NCBI GenBank assembly: GCA_000415965.1
Contig: KE356560.1
Coordinates: 2,318,983 to 2,382,982 of the forward strand
Length of the DNA stretch: 64,000 nucleotides
Origin: Haloquadratum walsbyi J07HQW1
GTDB taxonomy: Archaea; Halobacteriota; Halobacteria; Halobacteriales; Haloferacaceae
Direction of reading: 5' to 3'
The notes beneath the pieces are model-generated. The model made no database searches and was not told the DNA's origin. It saw only the letters and a list, made by a program, of their open reading frames with translations. The position numbers were made by a program, and so were the translations under genes. Of the stretch, positions 48,080 to 57,305 are shown piece by piece (positions within the stretch are counted from its first letter, which is position 1; the number at the start of each line of letters is the position of its first letter).

Positions 48080-48696
48080 CTGACAAAAAGAGCGGTTTAC
48101 ACTCGGAGATAGATAATGTGACCTCTGATAATCGGAATCCAGATTCGACAAATAATACCGAGGGTGATGCAGCGTTGGGGTCGGCATCTGAATCTCAGAC
48201 AGAAAGCCAACTAGGATCAAATAGCAGTTCGCGCGCCCGGTGGCAAACAATTGCTCGGGTATTTATTGCACCGATTGTGCTTCCACATGAACTTGCTCAC
48301 GCTGCTGTTGCGGTATTGGTTGGACTTAATCCTGTAATCCGTATTCTTCCGCAGTGGTCAGGGACGACGGTACCACTGGGACAGTTTGATGCTGAAATCG
48401 ATACATCAACGCCGACATGGGCAATACAAGCGGTTGCAGCAGCGCCACTAGCGGTGTATCTTACTGTTGCTGCACTTGTCGGGACATTCATCTCAATAAA
48501 CACAGCGGTAGTGCTTCCGATTATCCTCCTTTTGAGTTTTTCTGCAAGCTTATCAACTGGCGATATTGCAATTATCAGTAATCCAGCCGAAGCTCGTCAA
48601 GCCGGGGCGTTCGTTGTGCAGGGTTCGACATGGCAGAATATCACAATTATCACAACGCCAGTGACGACTGCAGTCGTGGCAATATTATTGATATAG
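48049..48696 (+). CDS. membrane metalloprotease-like protein (HELAH motif)
   Basis: This 215-residue protein has a polar, Ser/Thr/Asn-rich N-terminus of about 65 residues and then three or four membrane segments. The first holds H80-E-L-A-H84 (VLPHELAHAAVAVLVGLNPV), the HExxH zinc motif of M50-like or DUF3267-type membrane proteases. A later ISNPAEARQAGAF may supply further polar residues, though a clear third ligand is not seen. Its start lies 31 bases inside the preceding frameshifted gene, so the two are likely co-translated. Substrate unknown. Confidence 0.7.
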   Translation: MVERPDRSTVTDKKSGLHSEIDNVTSDNRNPDSTNNTEGDAALGSASESQTESQLGSNSSSRARWQTIARVFIAPIVLPHELAHAAVAVLVGLNPVIRILPQWSGTTVPLGQFDAEIDTSTPTWAIQAVAAAPLAVYLTVAALVGTFISINTAVVLPIILLLSFSASLSTGDIAIISNPAEARQAGAFVVQGSTWQNITIITTPVTTAVVAILLI

Positions 48697-48715
48697 ATGA
48701 ACTAAGACGCCAAGT

Positions 48716-49341
48716 TTGATATCCTCCTCCGCGTAAACACGGAGGAATCCTGAGCGTGAGCGTGAGCGTGAGCGTAAGCGTGAGCGGTGGAGATTGCAGG
48801 TTTGCAGCTCCACCGAACCCCGGCATGGTGAGAATCCGTGTGGGGTTCATGGACTGTCGCGAGTCGAGTGAAGTAAGGACTGCTGGTGCCGAGAGTGCCA
48901 CATCTCAGCCCCAGCCCCAGCTCCCGCCCCCGGGACTCCTCTCCTCGGTCATGTTCGGACTCCCACAGTTGTTTTTGCCCTAGGGAGTCCGGCAGACTTC
49001 GGTGGACTCAGAGTTACTTTGTGTGGTGTTTGTAAGCAGTCGGGCACTGCATCTGCAACTGCAACTGCAACTGCATCGATTCATGATACTGAGAGGGACC
49101 GACCATTCACCTGACTGGTTCAGATTATTGTCTGATTGCTTGGGGCGGACAGACCGCCATCGTCGGACTGGCGGGAACCGCTCCGTCCCCAAGCCTAATT
49201 CCTACCCATATGTGGAACCGCCTGTCGCTTTAACCGACGGATTGTCAAATATCAGAGTGGCTCTCGTAGCGGAGATTGACTTCGAGTTGTCGGATTCATC
49301 CTGCGGCTGAACCCGCAGGGATTCTCCTTGATTCTGTATAA
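48716..49341 (-). mobile_element. tnpB-derived short element, copy C
   Basis: This is the third and longest of the related elements. The left end TTGATATCCTCCTCCGCGTA, then AACACGGAGGAATCCTGAGC forms an 8-base-pair hairpin; the right end is CATCCTGCGGCTGAACCCGC followed by AGGGATTCTCCTTGATTCTG and TATAA. Extra length over copies A and B comes mainly from hexamer expansion (GAGCGTGAGCGTGAGCGTAA at 48755-48785; CCCCAGCCCCAGCTCCCGCC near 48910; GCAACT units at 49051-49075). There is no intact ORF. It starts about 20 bases after the metalloprotease-like gene. Confidence 0.75.
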
Positions 49342-49711
49342 TAACCGTTGTAAGGTTCCCCATCACCTGGGTTTAGGTCTCATGTCTATGTCCGTGGTTA
49401 TCTCGCAGTCATCGTCTCCGCTTGTGTATGAAATCGTTTGATTTCCGTCTTCGACGATCATTGCGAACTGCAGCAAACAGATATCTCATATGATATCTGC
49501 AGAGAAACTAAGGCAGGTGCTTCCGGGCTTTGATATTGATGATGATGTGACCCCGAGACAGTTCACTATCACTCCAATCCGACCCTGTGCTCACTGGATA
49601 GTTGGAGTTTGTCTCATAATGTGACTCAATTATATTACTCAGATTGCATATCGGGCTCTCTGCTGTTGTGACCGACAACCCAATACAGATGTAGAACAGA
49701 ATGTGCATGCT
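49342..49711. other. gene-poor stretch before a small acidic gene
   Basis: A short minus-strand reading at 49365-49475 (FAMIVEDGNQTISYTSGDDD, then CEITTDIDMRPKPR) looks protein-like but begins right after a stop, so it may be the tail of a decayed gene. TTATATTA near 49630 is a weak promoter candidate for the next gene. Confidence 0.35.
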
Positions 49712-49894
49712 ATGGCAGACGAAGCCTATGAAATTACGTTAGCCGAACCGCATGAGATTACAGATGGTGATCAGAGGACACTCACCGTTTCAGGGTATGA
49801 GGACGTTGGGAGTATGTTTATGCTGGAGTTAACCGACGGTGGGACCCGCTCTATCGGAAAGCAACTAATCGAAGATGTAACTCCGATTGAGTAG
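49712..49894 (+). CDS. small acidic haloarchaeal protein
   Basis: This 60-residue protein (MADEAYEITLAEPHEITDGD...LTVSGYEDVGSMFMLELTDG-GTRSIGKQLIEDVTPIE) is beta-rich and acidic. ATG 49712 is preferred to a GTG three codons upstream. The short beta pattern suggests a compact fold, but I do not recognise a named family. Confidence 0.55.
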   Translation: MADEAYEITLAEPHEITDGDQRTLTVSGYEDVGSMFMLELTDGGTRSIGKQLIEDVTPIE

Positions 49895-50004
49895 GGTATC
49901 TGTATTTACCGACTACACCAATTCGACTCTGTGTCGCGGTCCTCTTAAGATATCCACTCATTGTATGGCAAACATTCGTTTGTCTGCGGTGAGTATCTGT
50001 GGTG

Positions 50005-50469
50005 ATGACAGCTGATCAATACGACACCGAGACGATAACACAGCAGGGCGTTGATCCGAGTACTGTCTCCGCGATTAGTGGATTTGTTGGGACAATTACA
50101 GGGTTAAAACGAGGCGGTCCTAGCGGAGCAATCATTGGCGGGCTCGTCGGTGGGACGATTGGATATGTCGTTGGCGCAGGCACAGCAGCACAGTCTGAAT
50201 CGGACATGGATACAAACACAGACACAGACACAGACACAGACACAGATGTAGAGACGGAGACGAGTGCCGAATCTGACTCTGGGTTTGACGAGACACCGTC
50301 CGACACAAGCACCGGTCCAGTCGATATTACGATTGATAAGACTGATGAGACATCAGCGGAGCGGACGCCAGACGACAAAAATAACAACAAGTCCGAAGAT
50401 GACGAGGGCGGACATGAAAAGAGCGATTCACCAGGGAAATCACAGGAGACGGCAGACGATACTGAGTGA
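50005..50469 (+). CDS. glycine-zipper protein with an Asp-Thr repeat tail
   Basis: This 154-residue protein has a folded-looking N-terminus (MTADQYDTETITQQGVDPST) and then a membrane-type glycine zipper (GGPSGAIIGGLVGGTIGYVV-GAGTAAQ). A highly acidic tail follows that starts with an NTDTDTDTDTDVET run encoded by GACACA hexamers (about 50210-50255). The tail is rich in Asp, Glu, Ser and Lys and probably disordered. Glycine-zipper proteins often associate with membranes. ATG 50005 is preferred to GTG 49999 or 50002. No neighbour suggests a role. Confidence 0.6.
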   Translation: MTADQYDTETITQQGVDPSTVSAISGFVGTITGLKRGGPSGAIIGGLVGGTIGYVVGAGTAAQSESDMDTNTDTDTDTDTDVETETSAESDSGFDETPSDTSTGPVDITIDKTDETSAERTPDDKNNNKSEDDEGGHEKSDSPGKSQETADDTE

Positions 50470-50659
50470 GCTTCGGCGTGATGATTCCAAGGGACTGGCA
50501 ATAGATTTCTGACAGTTGAGACGATGTCCAGCAGTGGACAGGGTATCATATTTTTCCGAAAGAGTGCTTATCAAGAGTAATATGTATATATCAATTGACA
50601 TTTTTTGGGTCTGGAGACGCAGAAATCCCGACCGCATCCAAAACGCTGGGATACTATGA

Positions 50660-51040
50660 TTTGCGCGTCATCCGGCGGTTGCTCTCGATTGGAACCCACG
50701 AGTACAGTTGAATTGAATGACGCGAGACCAGAGCAAGTTGCCGTTACCGCGACCTCTCAACGGGAGTCATAGGGAGCGTTTGCTGTCTGATATTATATGC
50801 TTCGTTCATGTTGCCGGGCGACCACATCACAGCGGTCACAGTTCCTAGTCCACGCTCAACGCGACTTTCATCGTCCTCATGATCACGTGCCACCTTCGTC
50901 CGGGATTTCCAACTTCGATGCTACATTCACGGGCTTTGTATTCGATGATGTTCATTAGCCGCTTGGACGCCCAGTTGTCGAGACGTTCGTTGCCGCGTCT
51001 GCTCCGGTTATCCTCATCGACACCACCGAGCTCGCTCACA
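50660..51040 (-). mobile_element. tnpB fragment of a second IS1341-type subfamily
   Basis: The minus strand reads RRGNERLDNWASKRLMNIIE followed by YKARECSIEVGNPGRRW, matching the TnpB segment GN-RL-NWAFRRL...YKARERGI...VNP before the zinc ribbon. A degraded zinc-ribbon region (HEDDESRVERGL and CDRCDVVARQHERS in other frames) follows. The 5' two thirds is missing and several frames are needed, so the copy is dead. Confidence 0.6.
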
Positions 51041-51236
51041 GTAATAGTTCCAAGCTGAGGTTTTTACCAAATGATTGTCAGGTGGTCACAACCGAATACA
51101 GAAACGGGAAAGAGATCAGAATAGAGTGGTTCTGCCTCATTCTCCGATTCCAATTCCGGTCTGCCCGCCCTCAATGATTATGCAATAATCGAACCTAGTC
51201 GATGACCGCCCGGTTCTCACGGAATCGGTCGCGGAG

Positions 51237-51927
51237 TTGACTGTTGAAAGCAGACACAAAGTAACTCCGAGTTTTCGGTCAGTTTGGGCGAGGATAGGAG
51301 TCCCGGCTGGTTGGCACAGCCCGGAGTCTACCTCTAGACTTGTCCAGCGGATTCCACCCGCAGAGGACCATGCCAGTCGCGTCGTAGGCGATCTTACACC
51401 ATATCTCGATGATGGGCGTGATATTATGCTAATTGAGCCATCAGATCTAGCAATGTTCGATCGAGGGTACGAGCGGTTCCTCCCACAGTCCTCATATGAG
51501 CGCCTTTCGACGAACGCATGTGAGATAATGGAATATGTGTATGGATTGGATCGAAAATGGCGCTGATATCAGTGGACTGAGTGGATCAGGAAATGATACT
51601 GATAGGGTTGCATATCACAACCATTGCCAGCAACGGACGCTGGGTGTTGACCGTCATACTGAGGCAGTCCTGGACCACTTGGGATATGATGTGCTAACAT
51701 CTGATGTTGAATGCTGTGGCATGGCTGGGTCCTTTGGGTACAAGTCCGAATATTATGAATTAAGCGTTGCAGTCGGGAATGAACTCGTGGATCAGTTTAC
51801 AACACCCGATGCTCGTGACCGGACTGTCGTTGCCTCTGGAACGTCCTGTCTTGACCAACTCGATTCGCTTTTAGGTCGATCAAGTACGCATCCGATTGAA
51901 CTTATTGTGCCACAATCGTCATTGTAG
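51237..51927 (+). pseudogene. remnant of a second Dld/GlpC-like CCG domain
   Basis: The plus strand encodes the C-terminal CCG-type module of a dehydrogenase like the Dld at 41461, without the FAD domain or the Fe-S ferredoxin part. The first frame has RDIMLIEPSDLAMFDRGYER and ACEIMEYVYGLDR, then a +1 frameshift at about 51555 leads to RVAYHNHCQQRTLGVDRHTE, VLTSDVECCGMAGSFGYKSE and VVASGTSCLDQLDSL. Residues align with Dld (YHGHCHQK, STCCGMSGSFGYETE). It is clearly homologous but divergent, so it derives from a paralog rather than a recent copy. It is probably non-functional. Confidence 0.75.
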
Positions 51928-52060
51928 TCATAATCGTAATCAGTATCATAATTATGATTATATCGCCTGATAAACATACGGCGTCCAGGTTGTCTCAACC
52001 GCACTCAATTGAGGATCAATACCTGGATACTCTGATATAATAAGTTGACGATGCCGACCC

Positions 52061-53221
52061 TCATTCGTGATTCTCACCTGGATCATCAAACAGTCCAGTT
52101 GACATATACCGTTCTCCGCTGTCCCAGAAGACCGTAATAACCAGTGGGCAGTTCGAACGTGTATTGGCTTCCTCAGAAGAAGAAGAGGCTATCCCGGCTT
52201 CATGTTCATACTCTGTTGTTGTATTCGTGGGCTCAGCAGTGTCAACAGTATCAGTATCAGTGTCAGTGTCAGTGTCAGCCTCACGGTTACGATTACCGTT
52301 CTCATTAGTCGAGAGAGATGAAGTTGTCACAGCAGATCCTGAGTTGGGTGCATCTTCAATGATATATCCCGGTTTGCGCTCATTGCAAGGCTGCGTGGGG
52401 TCGGCAAGTTGTGTCGCAATACGTTTTGCGGCGATATTTGACGCTGCGGATGACTGTCCGACAAGAATTCCCTCCTCTCGTGCGAGGCGTCGACATTCCG
52501 CTTCAGCTGCATCGATTGTGACAGTCTCAACACCGTCAATCAATTCCGTATCAAGATTCGGGCTGATAAATCCTGGACCCATACCCTGAAAATCATCATT
52601 GCCAGGTTCTGAGCCGGAGATGACCGCATTTTCAGCTGGCTCAACAGCAATAACGGACATGGCTGGAAACTCTTCGCGAAGACGTCGTCCAATGCCGGAG
52701 ATTGTTCCACCAGTGCCAACGCCAGCAACAAGTGCATCAACAGTTCGTCCCTCGATTTGGTCAAGAATCTCCTCGGCGGTTGTCTGATAGTGAGCATCAG
52801 GATTAGCCGCATTCTCAAACTGTCGCAGCTGTGTCATTCCGCTATCTTCCAGGTCATCAGCACGATCCTTTGCATCGCTGATTGTGCCATCAATCAACTC
52901 GATTTTAGCACCATACGCTCGCATCAACTCGCGCCGTTCTGGTGACTGTGAAGCGGGCATCACTACTGTGAGATCATACCCTTTCGCGGCAGCAACAACG
53001 GACAATCCAATGCCAGTGTTTCCACTTGTCGGCTCAACAAGCGCATCACCCGGCTCGATATCACCGGCGCGTTCAGCACGCTCAACCATCGCAAGTGCTG
53101 GTCGGTCCTTTGCAGAGCCACCAGGGTTTTTCGACTCAATCTTTGCAGCGATTGTCGCACCCGGCGGAGAATCAACGCGGACGAGCGGTGATCCAATTGT
53201 TTCCAAAACGTTCGCGTCCAT
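52061..53221 (-). CDS. cysK: cysteine synthase (O-acetylserine sulfhydrylase)
   Basis: This 386-residue PLP enzyme makes cysteine from O-acetylserine and sulfide. It shows SKNPGGSAKDRPA-type sequence with PLP lysine K38, the phosphate loop EPTSGNTGIGLSVVAAAKGY, GVGTGGTISGIGRRLREEFP, and the C-terminal PLP-contact and active-site region ending with VFWDSGERYMSTGLFDD. Compared with usual CysK (about 310 residues) there is an acidic insertion of about 70 residues (roughly 290-360), with DTDTDTDTVDT encoded by a GACACT hexamer repeat, just before the last strand. ATG 53221 is chosen; a longer reading from 53293 lacks homology-like sequence. Confidence 0.92.
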   Translation of the reverse strand: MDANVLETIGSPLVRVDSPPGATIAAKIESKNPGGSAKDRPALAMVERAERAGDIEPGDALVEPTSGNTGIGLSVVAAAKGYDLTVVMPASQSPERRELMRAYGAKIELIDGTISDAKDRADDLEDSGMTQLRQFENAANPDAHYQTTAEEILDQIEGRTVDALVAGVGTGGTISGIGRRLREEFPAMSVIAVEPAENAVISGSEPGNDDFQGMGPGFISPNLDTELIDGVETVTIDAAEAECRRLAREEGILVGQSSAASNIAAKRIATQLADPTQPCNERKPGYIIEDAPNSGSAVTTSSLSTNENGNRNREADTDTDTDTDTVDTAEPTNTTTEYEHEAGIASSSSEEANTRSNCPLVITVFWDSGERYMSTGLFDDPGENHE

Positions 53222-53403
53222 CAGAACAAATATTCGTCGGTGATGGGTAAGACGGTAACGACCAAAATGAAGAGGAATCGCTATCTGAAACACTCATTGT
53301 AGCAATGCAACTCAATTGAGAATCGAATGTAACGAATATCGAGAGCTATCGATCATGCTGTGTATATCCGCACATTTAGGATAGCTCGTGATAACTGCTA
53401 GAT

Positions 53404-53793
53404 ATGGCTGAGACAGATACTGAAAGAACGCTTGAGACAATGAAACCAAATCCGGTATGGGATGCTGATTCATGGTCGGATGTTGTAGCCGTCTTCAGTG
53501 ATGATAATCTCACAGTCCGAGTATGGGGCGGCGATTGGTGTAATGACTGCCGAAGACAGCTGCCCGACTTTGCAGCCGCAATGAGTGCTGCTGACATACT
53601 AGGTGAGCAAGTGCATGAATACCCCGTTGAGAAAAATGCTCATGGAGAGAAACATGGACCGCGTGTCGAGGAATACGGAATCAATCGGATTCCAACAGTT
53701 GTTGTCGAGCGCGAAAACGAGGAGGTTGCACGATTTGTTGAAACTGAATCGGTTCCTATCGCGGTCTCTCTTGCCGGGCAGCTCACCGAGTGA
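53404..53793 (+). CDS. thioredoxin-family protein
   Basis: This 129-residue thioredoxin-fold protein has the active site W-C46-N-D-C49 within LTVRVWGGDWCNDCRRQLPD, and the cis-proline segment NRIPTVVVERENEEVARFVE. The CxxC spacing is normal although the intervening N-D is unusual for classical thioredoxins, which have G-P. It probably acts as a thiol reductase or oxidoreductase in the cytosol. It is divergent from cysK (183 bases apart), a sensible sulfur-metabolism neighbour. Confidence 0.82.
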   Translation: MAETDTERTLETMKPNPVWDADSWSDVVAVFSDDNLTVRVWGGDWCNDCRRQLPDFAAAMSAADILGEQVHEYPVEKNAHGEKHGPRVEEYGINRIPTVVVERENEEVARFVETESVPIAVSLAGQLTE

Positions 53794-53904
53794 TTGTCTG
53801 AGTTACCTGTCGTGTACCATTATACACGTATTACCAGTATATATTCAGAGTGTTCGTATTATAACAAGGGACTTATGTACGGTTTTCATAACACACTGTA
53901 GAAG

Positions 53905-54081
53905 ATGCTCAGATCAATCCGCGTCAGTGAACGACTCTCGCCACACCGCTGGGGCGGGCAGGTATTTGAGGTCGAACGTGAGTGTGAGTTATGTCTCGAG
54001 ACAACGCTGTGTACGGAGTCACATAATCTCCTTGCTTGCTCAGAGTGTCAGGCTGAACTGCTTCCACGAAAAGGTGTATGA
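53905..54081 (+). CDS. small Cys-rich zinc protein (58 residues)
   Basis: This short ORF runs from ATG 53905 to TGA 54079-54081. Cysteines C27/C30, C36 and C45/C48 form CxxC pairs (ECELC and CSEC), typical of a small zinc ribbon. The N-terminus is basic (MLRSIRVSERLSPHRWGGQV) and the C-terminus ends LLPRKGV. It lies 111 bases after the thioredoxin gene on the same strand. Such zinc micro-proteins are common in haloarchaea; the function is unknown. Confidence 0.65.
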   Translation: MLRSIRVSERLSPHRWGGQVFEVERECELCLETTLCTESHNLLACSECQAELLPRKGV

Positions 54082-54131
54082 TCGTGTATTTATTCCCCCT
54101 GTTGCTGGAAGATATCTGAGGGTAGTTCACG

Positions 54132-54318
54132 TTTGACATCCTCCCCGCGCTGAAGCGCGAGGCTTTCTCCTCGATTCTCCGTAACCATGCGATCTTGTCA
54201 TTAAGTAAAGTACCATGGGGTAGGTGACCCGTAGCGCTCGCAGAGGTGCATCACGCATGGGACTAGTCGGCAACACGTACGAATTTTTTGTTTCCCCTCG
54301 CGGCTTCACGATGGTCGC
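54132..54318. mobile_element. IS1341-type terminal hairpin and flanking element remnant
   Basis: TTTGACATCCTCCCCGCGCT, then GAAGCGCGAGGCTTTCTCCT is a right-end hairpin (GCGC-TGAA-GCGC stem) of an IS200/IS605-type element, related to that at 12999. The following 130 bases are GC-rich and non-coding and probably belong to the same deleted element. No transposase ORF remains. Confidence 0.5.
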
Positions 54319-54540
54319 ATGAAAACAATAACGCCCAAACACCTGCATTATGTCCGTGAAGATCAGTCCCTACAGGTGGACTCGACACCACCAGTTTCAG
54401 TACGTCTTATGATATTTTCACTACGTGAGCTTGAAGCGGTTGTTACTGGTGAATTCCTGTCTGATTCGCCGAGTGCCGAAATAATCAAACTGTGGATTGT
54501 CGCTAACGACGTACGCGATTCGACCACCGGTATTGGTTAG
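54319..54540 (+). CDS. short hypothetical ORF at the element edge
   Basis: This is a 73-codon ORF, MKTITPKHLHYVREDQSLQV...IFSLRELEAVVTGEFLSDSP, directly after the element remnant. Composition is moderately protein-like, but the start lies at the GC-rich element border, so this may be a gene truncated at its 5' side by the insertion. It is not recognised. Confidence 0.3.
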   Translation: MKTITPKHLHYVREDQSLQVDSTPPVSVRLMIFSLRELEAVVTGEFLSDSPSAEIIKLWIVANDVRDSTTGIG

Positions 54541-54737
54541 ATCACTCGTTGCACTCTCACTGTGCGCGTTAGATTGTCTATTTTGACTGTTCTGACAAAA
54601 TATCTAAGATATGGTTTAGGTTTATATTGTATAGAACGGATAAGAGTCCTCAATCATCAGGTGACCGGCCGGAGTGCGCAGAGAGAAAGAGACACCTGAT
54701 AAGAATGAGATGCATATATGCCCTCGTTACGAGGGGA

Positions 54738-57075
54738 TTAATCGTCGGAATTATTTGTCTCCTCACCCAGGTTGACTCCGTCAACCGCATCGACATCGAC
54801 TCCATCGGTGTCGGTATCACCGCGACTGGTGGAATCTGAGTGAGCGGTATTGATACTCGCATTCATATCTGCATCAAACCATTCGAGAGCATCTGTGAGT
54901 GAATGAGTCGGTGGTGAGCAGGCTTGCCCAGAGCATGCATAGATAGTCGCTTTATTATTTCGTTGATGACGTCCTGCCCAAATCGCTGGTGTTGAGTCAA
55001 GTCCTAACTCATCAATCCAGGATTCAAGCGCTGATTCGGTCGCAGGACGCTGTGAAAGAGGAACTCCCGGAAGATACGTTGATGCGATATCAGAGCGAAT
55101 CGATTCTGAGAGCTCGGTATCGATGTCACGGGCGATGACAACCTCATCATGTCCGCGAGCGCGAGAATCAGCAGCCATTGCTAATGAGATGTGCTCAAGC
55201 GGTCGACTCCGAATCTCATCAGCGTGTGTATCAACAACAGCACTTGCGATACCTGAGAGGTCAGTTGATGTAAACGGGTCAATCGCATTGAGTATCTGTA
55301 CTGCAACCCCAGCACTCGATGGCGTCGACTGATCGCGAAGGTCCTGTGGTCGAGCAACGAGTGATTCAGCATCTGCAGGCGTCAGATATAGCGTCTCACC
55401 CGCAGGGTCATAAAATAGTCTCACGATTGTTTCAGCGAGCGTGACTGCAAAACGAAGATGCTCAACGGCACCCGTGGTTTGATACAGGTCAAAGACACCG
55501 CGCGCAAGGAATGCATAATCATCAAGATATCCTGTCTCATCCACATCACCGTCCTTATACCGCCGAGAGAGCCTTTCGGCATCGCTATCCCACAGGTGCG
55601 TGCGAATAAATGAGAGAGCATCATGTGCCAACTGTGTGTACCGTTCGGTCTCTAAGATCAATCCACCGCGAGCGAGACTGGAGATGGCAAGCCCATTCCA
55701 TGCGGTCAGAATCTTTTCATCTCGATGAGGACGCTCACGGTCTGTGCGAGCCTCAAAAAGCGAATCACGTGCATCCGAAAGTCGTGAGACGATTTCATCA
55801 GTCGTGAGTGAGTATTTCGTAGCGAGTTGTGAGATTGAAGCGGTAACGGTGAGAACAGTCGACCCTTCAAAGTTCCCGCTTTCTGTCACACCAAATCGAT
55901 CAATCGCGATATCTGCTGTTTGTGAGTCAGCAATTGCATCACGGATTGTTTCCGGCGTCCAAACATAGAACCGTCCCTCTTCGCCCTCACTTTGTGCATC
56001 AAGCGTGCTGTAGAATCCACCCTCAGGATGTTGAAGTTCACGTGAGAGAAATGTAAATGTCTCATGAGCGATTCTTGCATATCGGTCGCGCCCGGTATGT
56101 TGGTATGCAGATAAGTAGACCCGAGGGAGTTCAGCATTGTCATACAGCATCTTCTCAAAGTGCGGAACCGTCCATTCGCGATCTGTTGCATAGCGGTGGA
56201 ATCCACCTCCGACATGATCATACACACCACCCGCAGCCATCGAATCAAGTGTCGCTGTTGCCGCATCAAGTGCAGTCTCTCTATCGATTTCCGCATGCGC
56301 ACGGAGCAATGCCTCGATTCGTCCTGGTTGTGGGAATTTCGGTCCGCGTGAGCCAAAGCCACCGTACTCATTATCGGTCGCACGGATTGCAGCTGTGGAT
56401 ACTGACGTGAGAAGATCCATCTTGGAATCGTCATCGGAGTTCTGAATTTGAATCTGAATCTGAATCTGTCTGAGATGACGCAACATCAGCAGCGGGAACA
56501 TCACCGTCAGCACCAATGTCAGTGTCAGTATCAGCGTTCGTGTCGACCTCAAGCCGATCTTGAAGTGCGTCTGCCCACTGATCCGCACGGGATTCGAGTT
56601 CCGACCGGTCATTCTCCCACGCAGTCGCAAACGATTGACAGATCTCTAAGAATCCAGGAGTATCGCCACGATCGGGTCGCTCCGTCTTTGGAAAGTATGT
56701 GCCAACATAGAATGGCTTGCCCTCTGGTGTGAGCCAGACAGATAATGGCCACCCACCGCCACCGGTAACGAGCTGGCAGATTGTCTGATAGATACGATCG
56801 AGATCTGGTCGTTCCTCACGATCGACCTTGATTGGGACAAATGAATCATTGAGGATATTCGCAACAGTATCGTCCTCAAAACTTTCCTCAGCCATGACAT
56901 GACACCAATGACACGCAGCATATCCAACAGAGAGAAAAATCGGTTTGTCCGCCGATTCCGCATACTCAAGTGCACGGTCATCCCACGGCTGCCAATTAAC
57001 GGGATTCTCGGCGTGCTGTGTGAGATAAGGGCTTGCCTCATTGTCAAGTCGATTCCGCACTGGTGTATCCGACAT
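54738..57075 (-). pseudogene. DUF255/YyaL thioredoxin-domain protein gene, split by a frameshift
   Basis: This is one large gene of the YyaL/SSP411 family in two frames. Part 1 (57075 to about 56440): NRLDNEASPYLTQHAENPVN, thioredoxin site ACHWCHVMAEESFED (C55/C58), LVTGGGGWPLSVWLTPEGKP, then the acidic repeat DTNADTDTDIGADG...SDSDSNS and stop. Part 2 (about 56460 to 54738): an alpha-toroid region with GGVYDHVGGGFHRYATDREW, VPHFEKMLYDNAELPRVYLS, DEKILTAWNGLAISSLARGG and SLTDALEWF. The frame change falls inside GATTCA hexamers near 56440-56470. Intact homologs are about 700 residues. It is either truly broken, expressed by frameshifting, or a sequencing error in the repeat. Confidence 0.8.
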
Positions 57076-57305
57076 ATATACTATTAGTCATGCCGGGGCA
57101 AAAGCCGTGTGAAGAAAATTGAAAAGTGCTGAATGAGCAGATTCATGCTCCTTATATCCGATAAAGAGAGCCAACTCCTGTTAGTGGATACAAATATCAC
57201 TGAGTGATAGCATATAGATGGTGCATGATACGATAACCATAGATAGAGACCGAATCTGTACAGCAAAAAGCAAGCTTTACACACTCGTATAGACCCACTC
57301 GGCGT

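Noticed and set aside
19030-49380. CRISPR array
   Set aside because: The repeated segments are about 600 bases long, only three in number and kilobases apart, with no short repeats and regular spacers.
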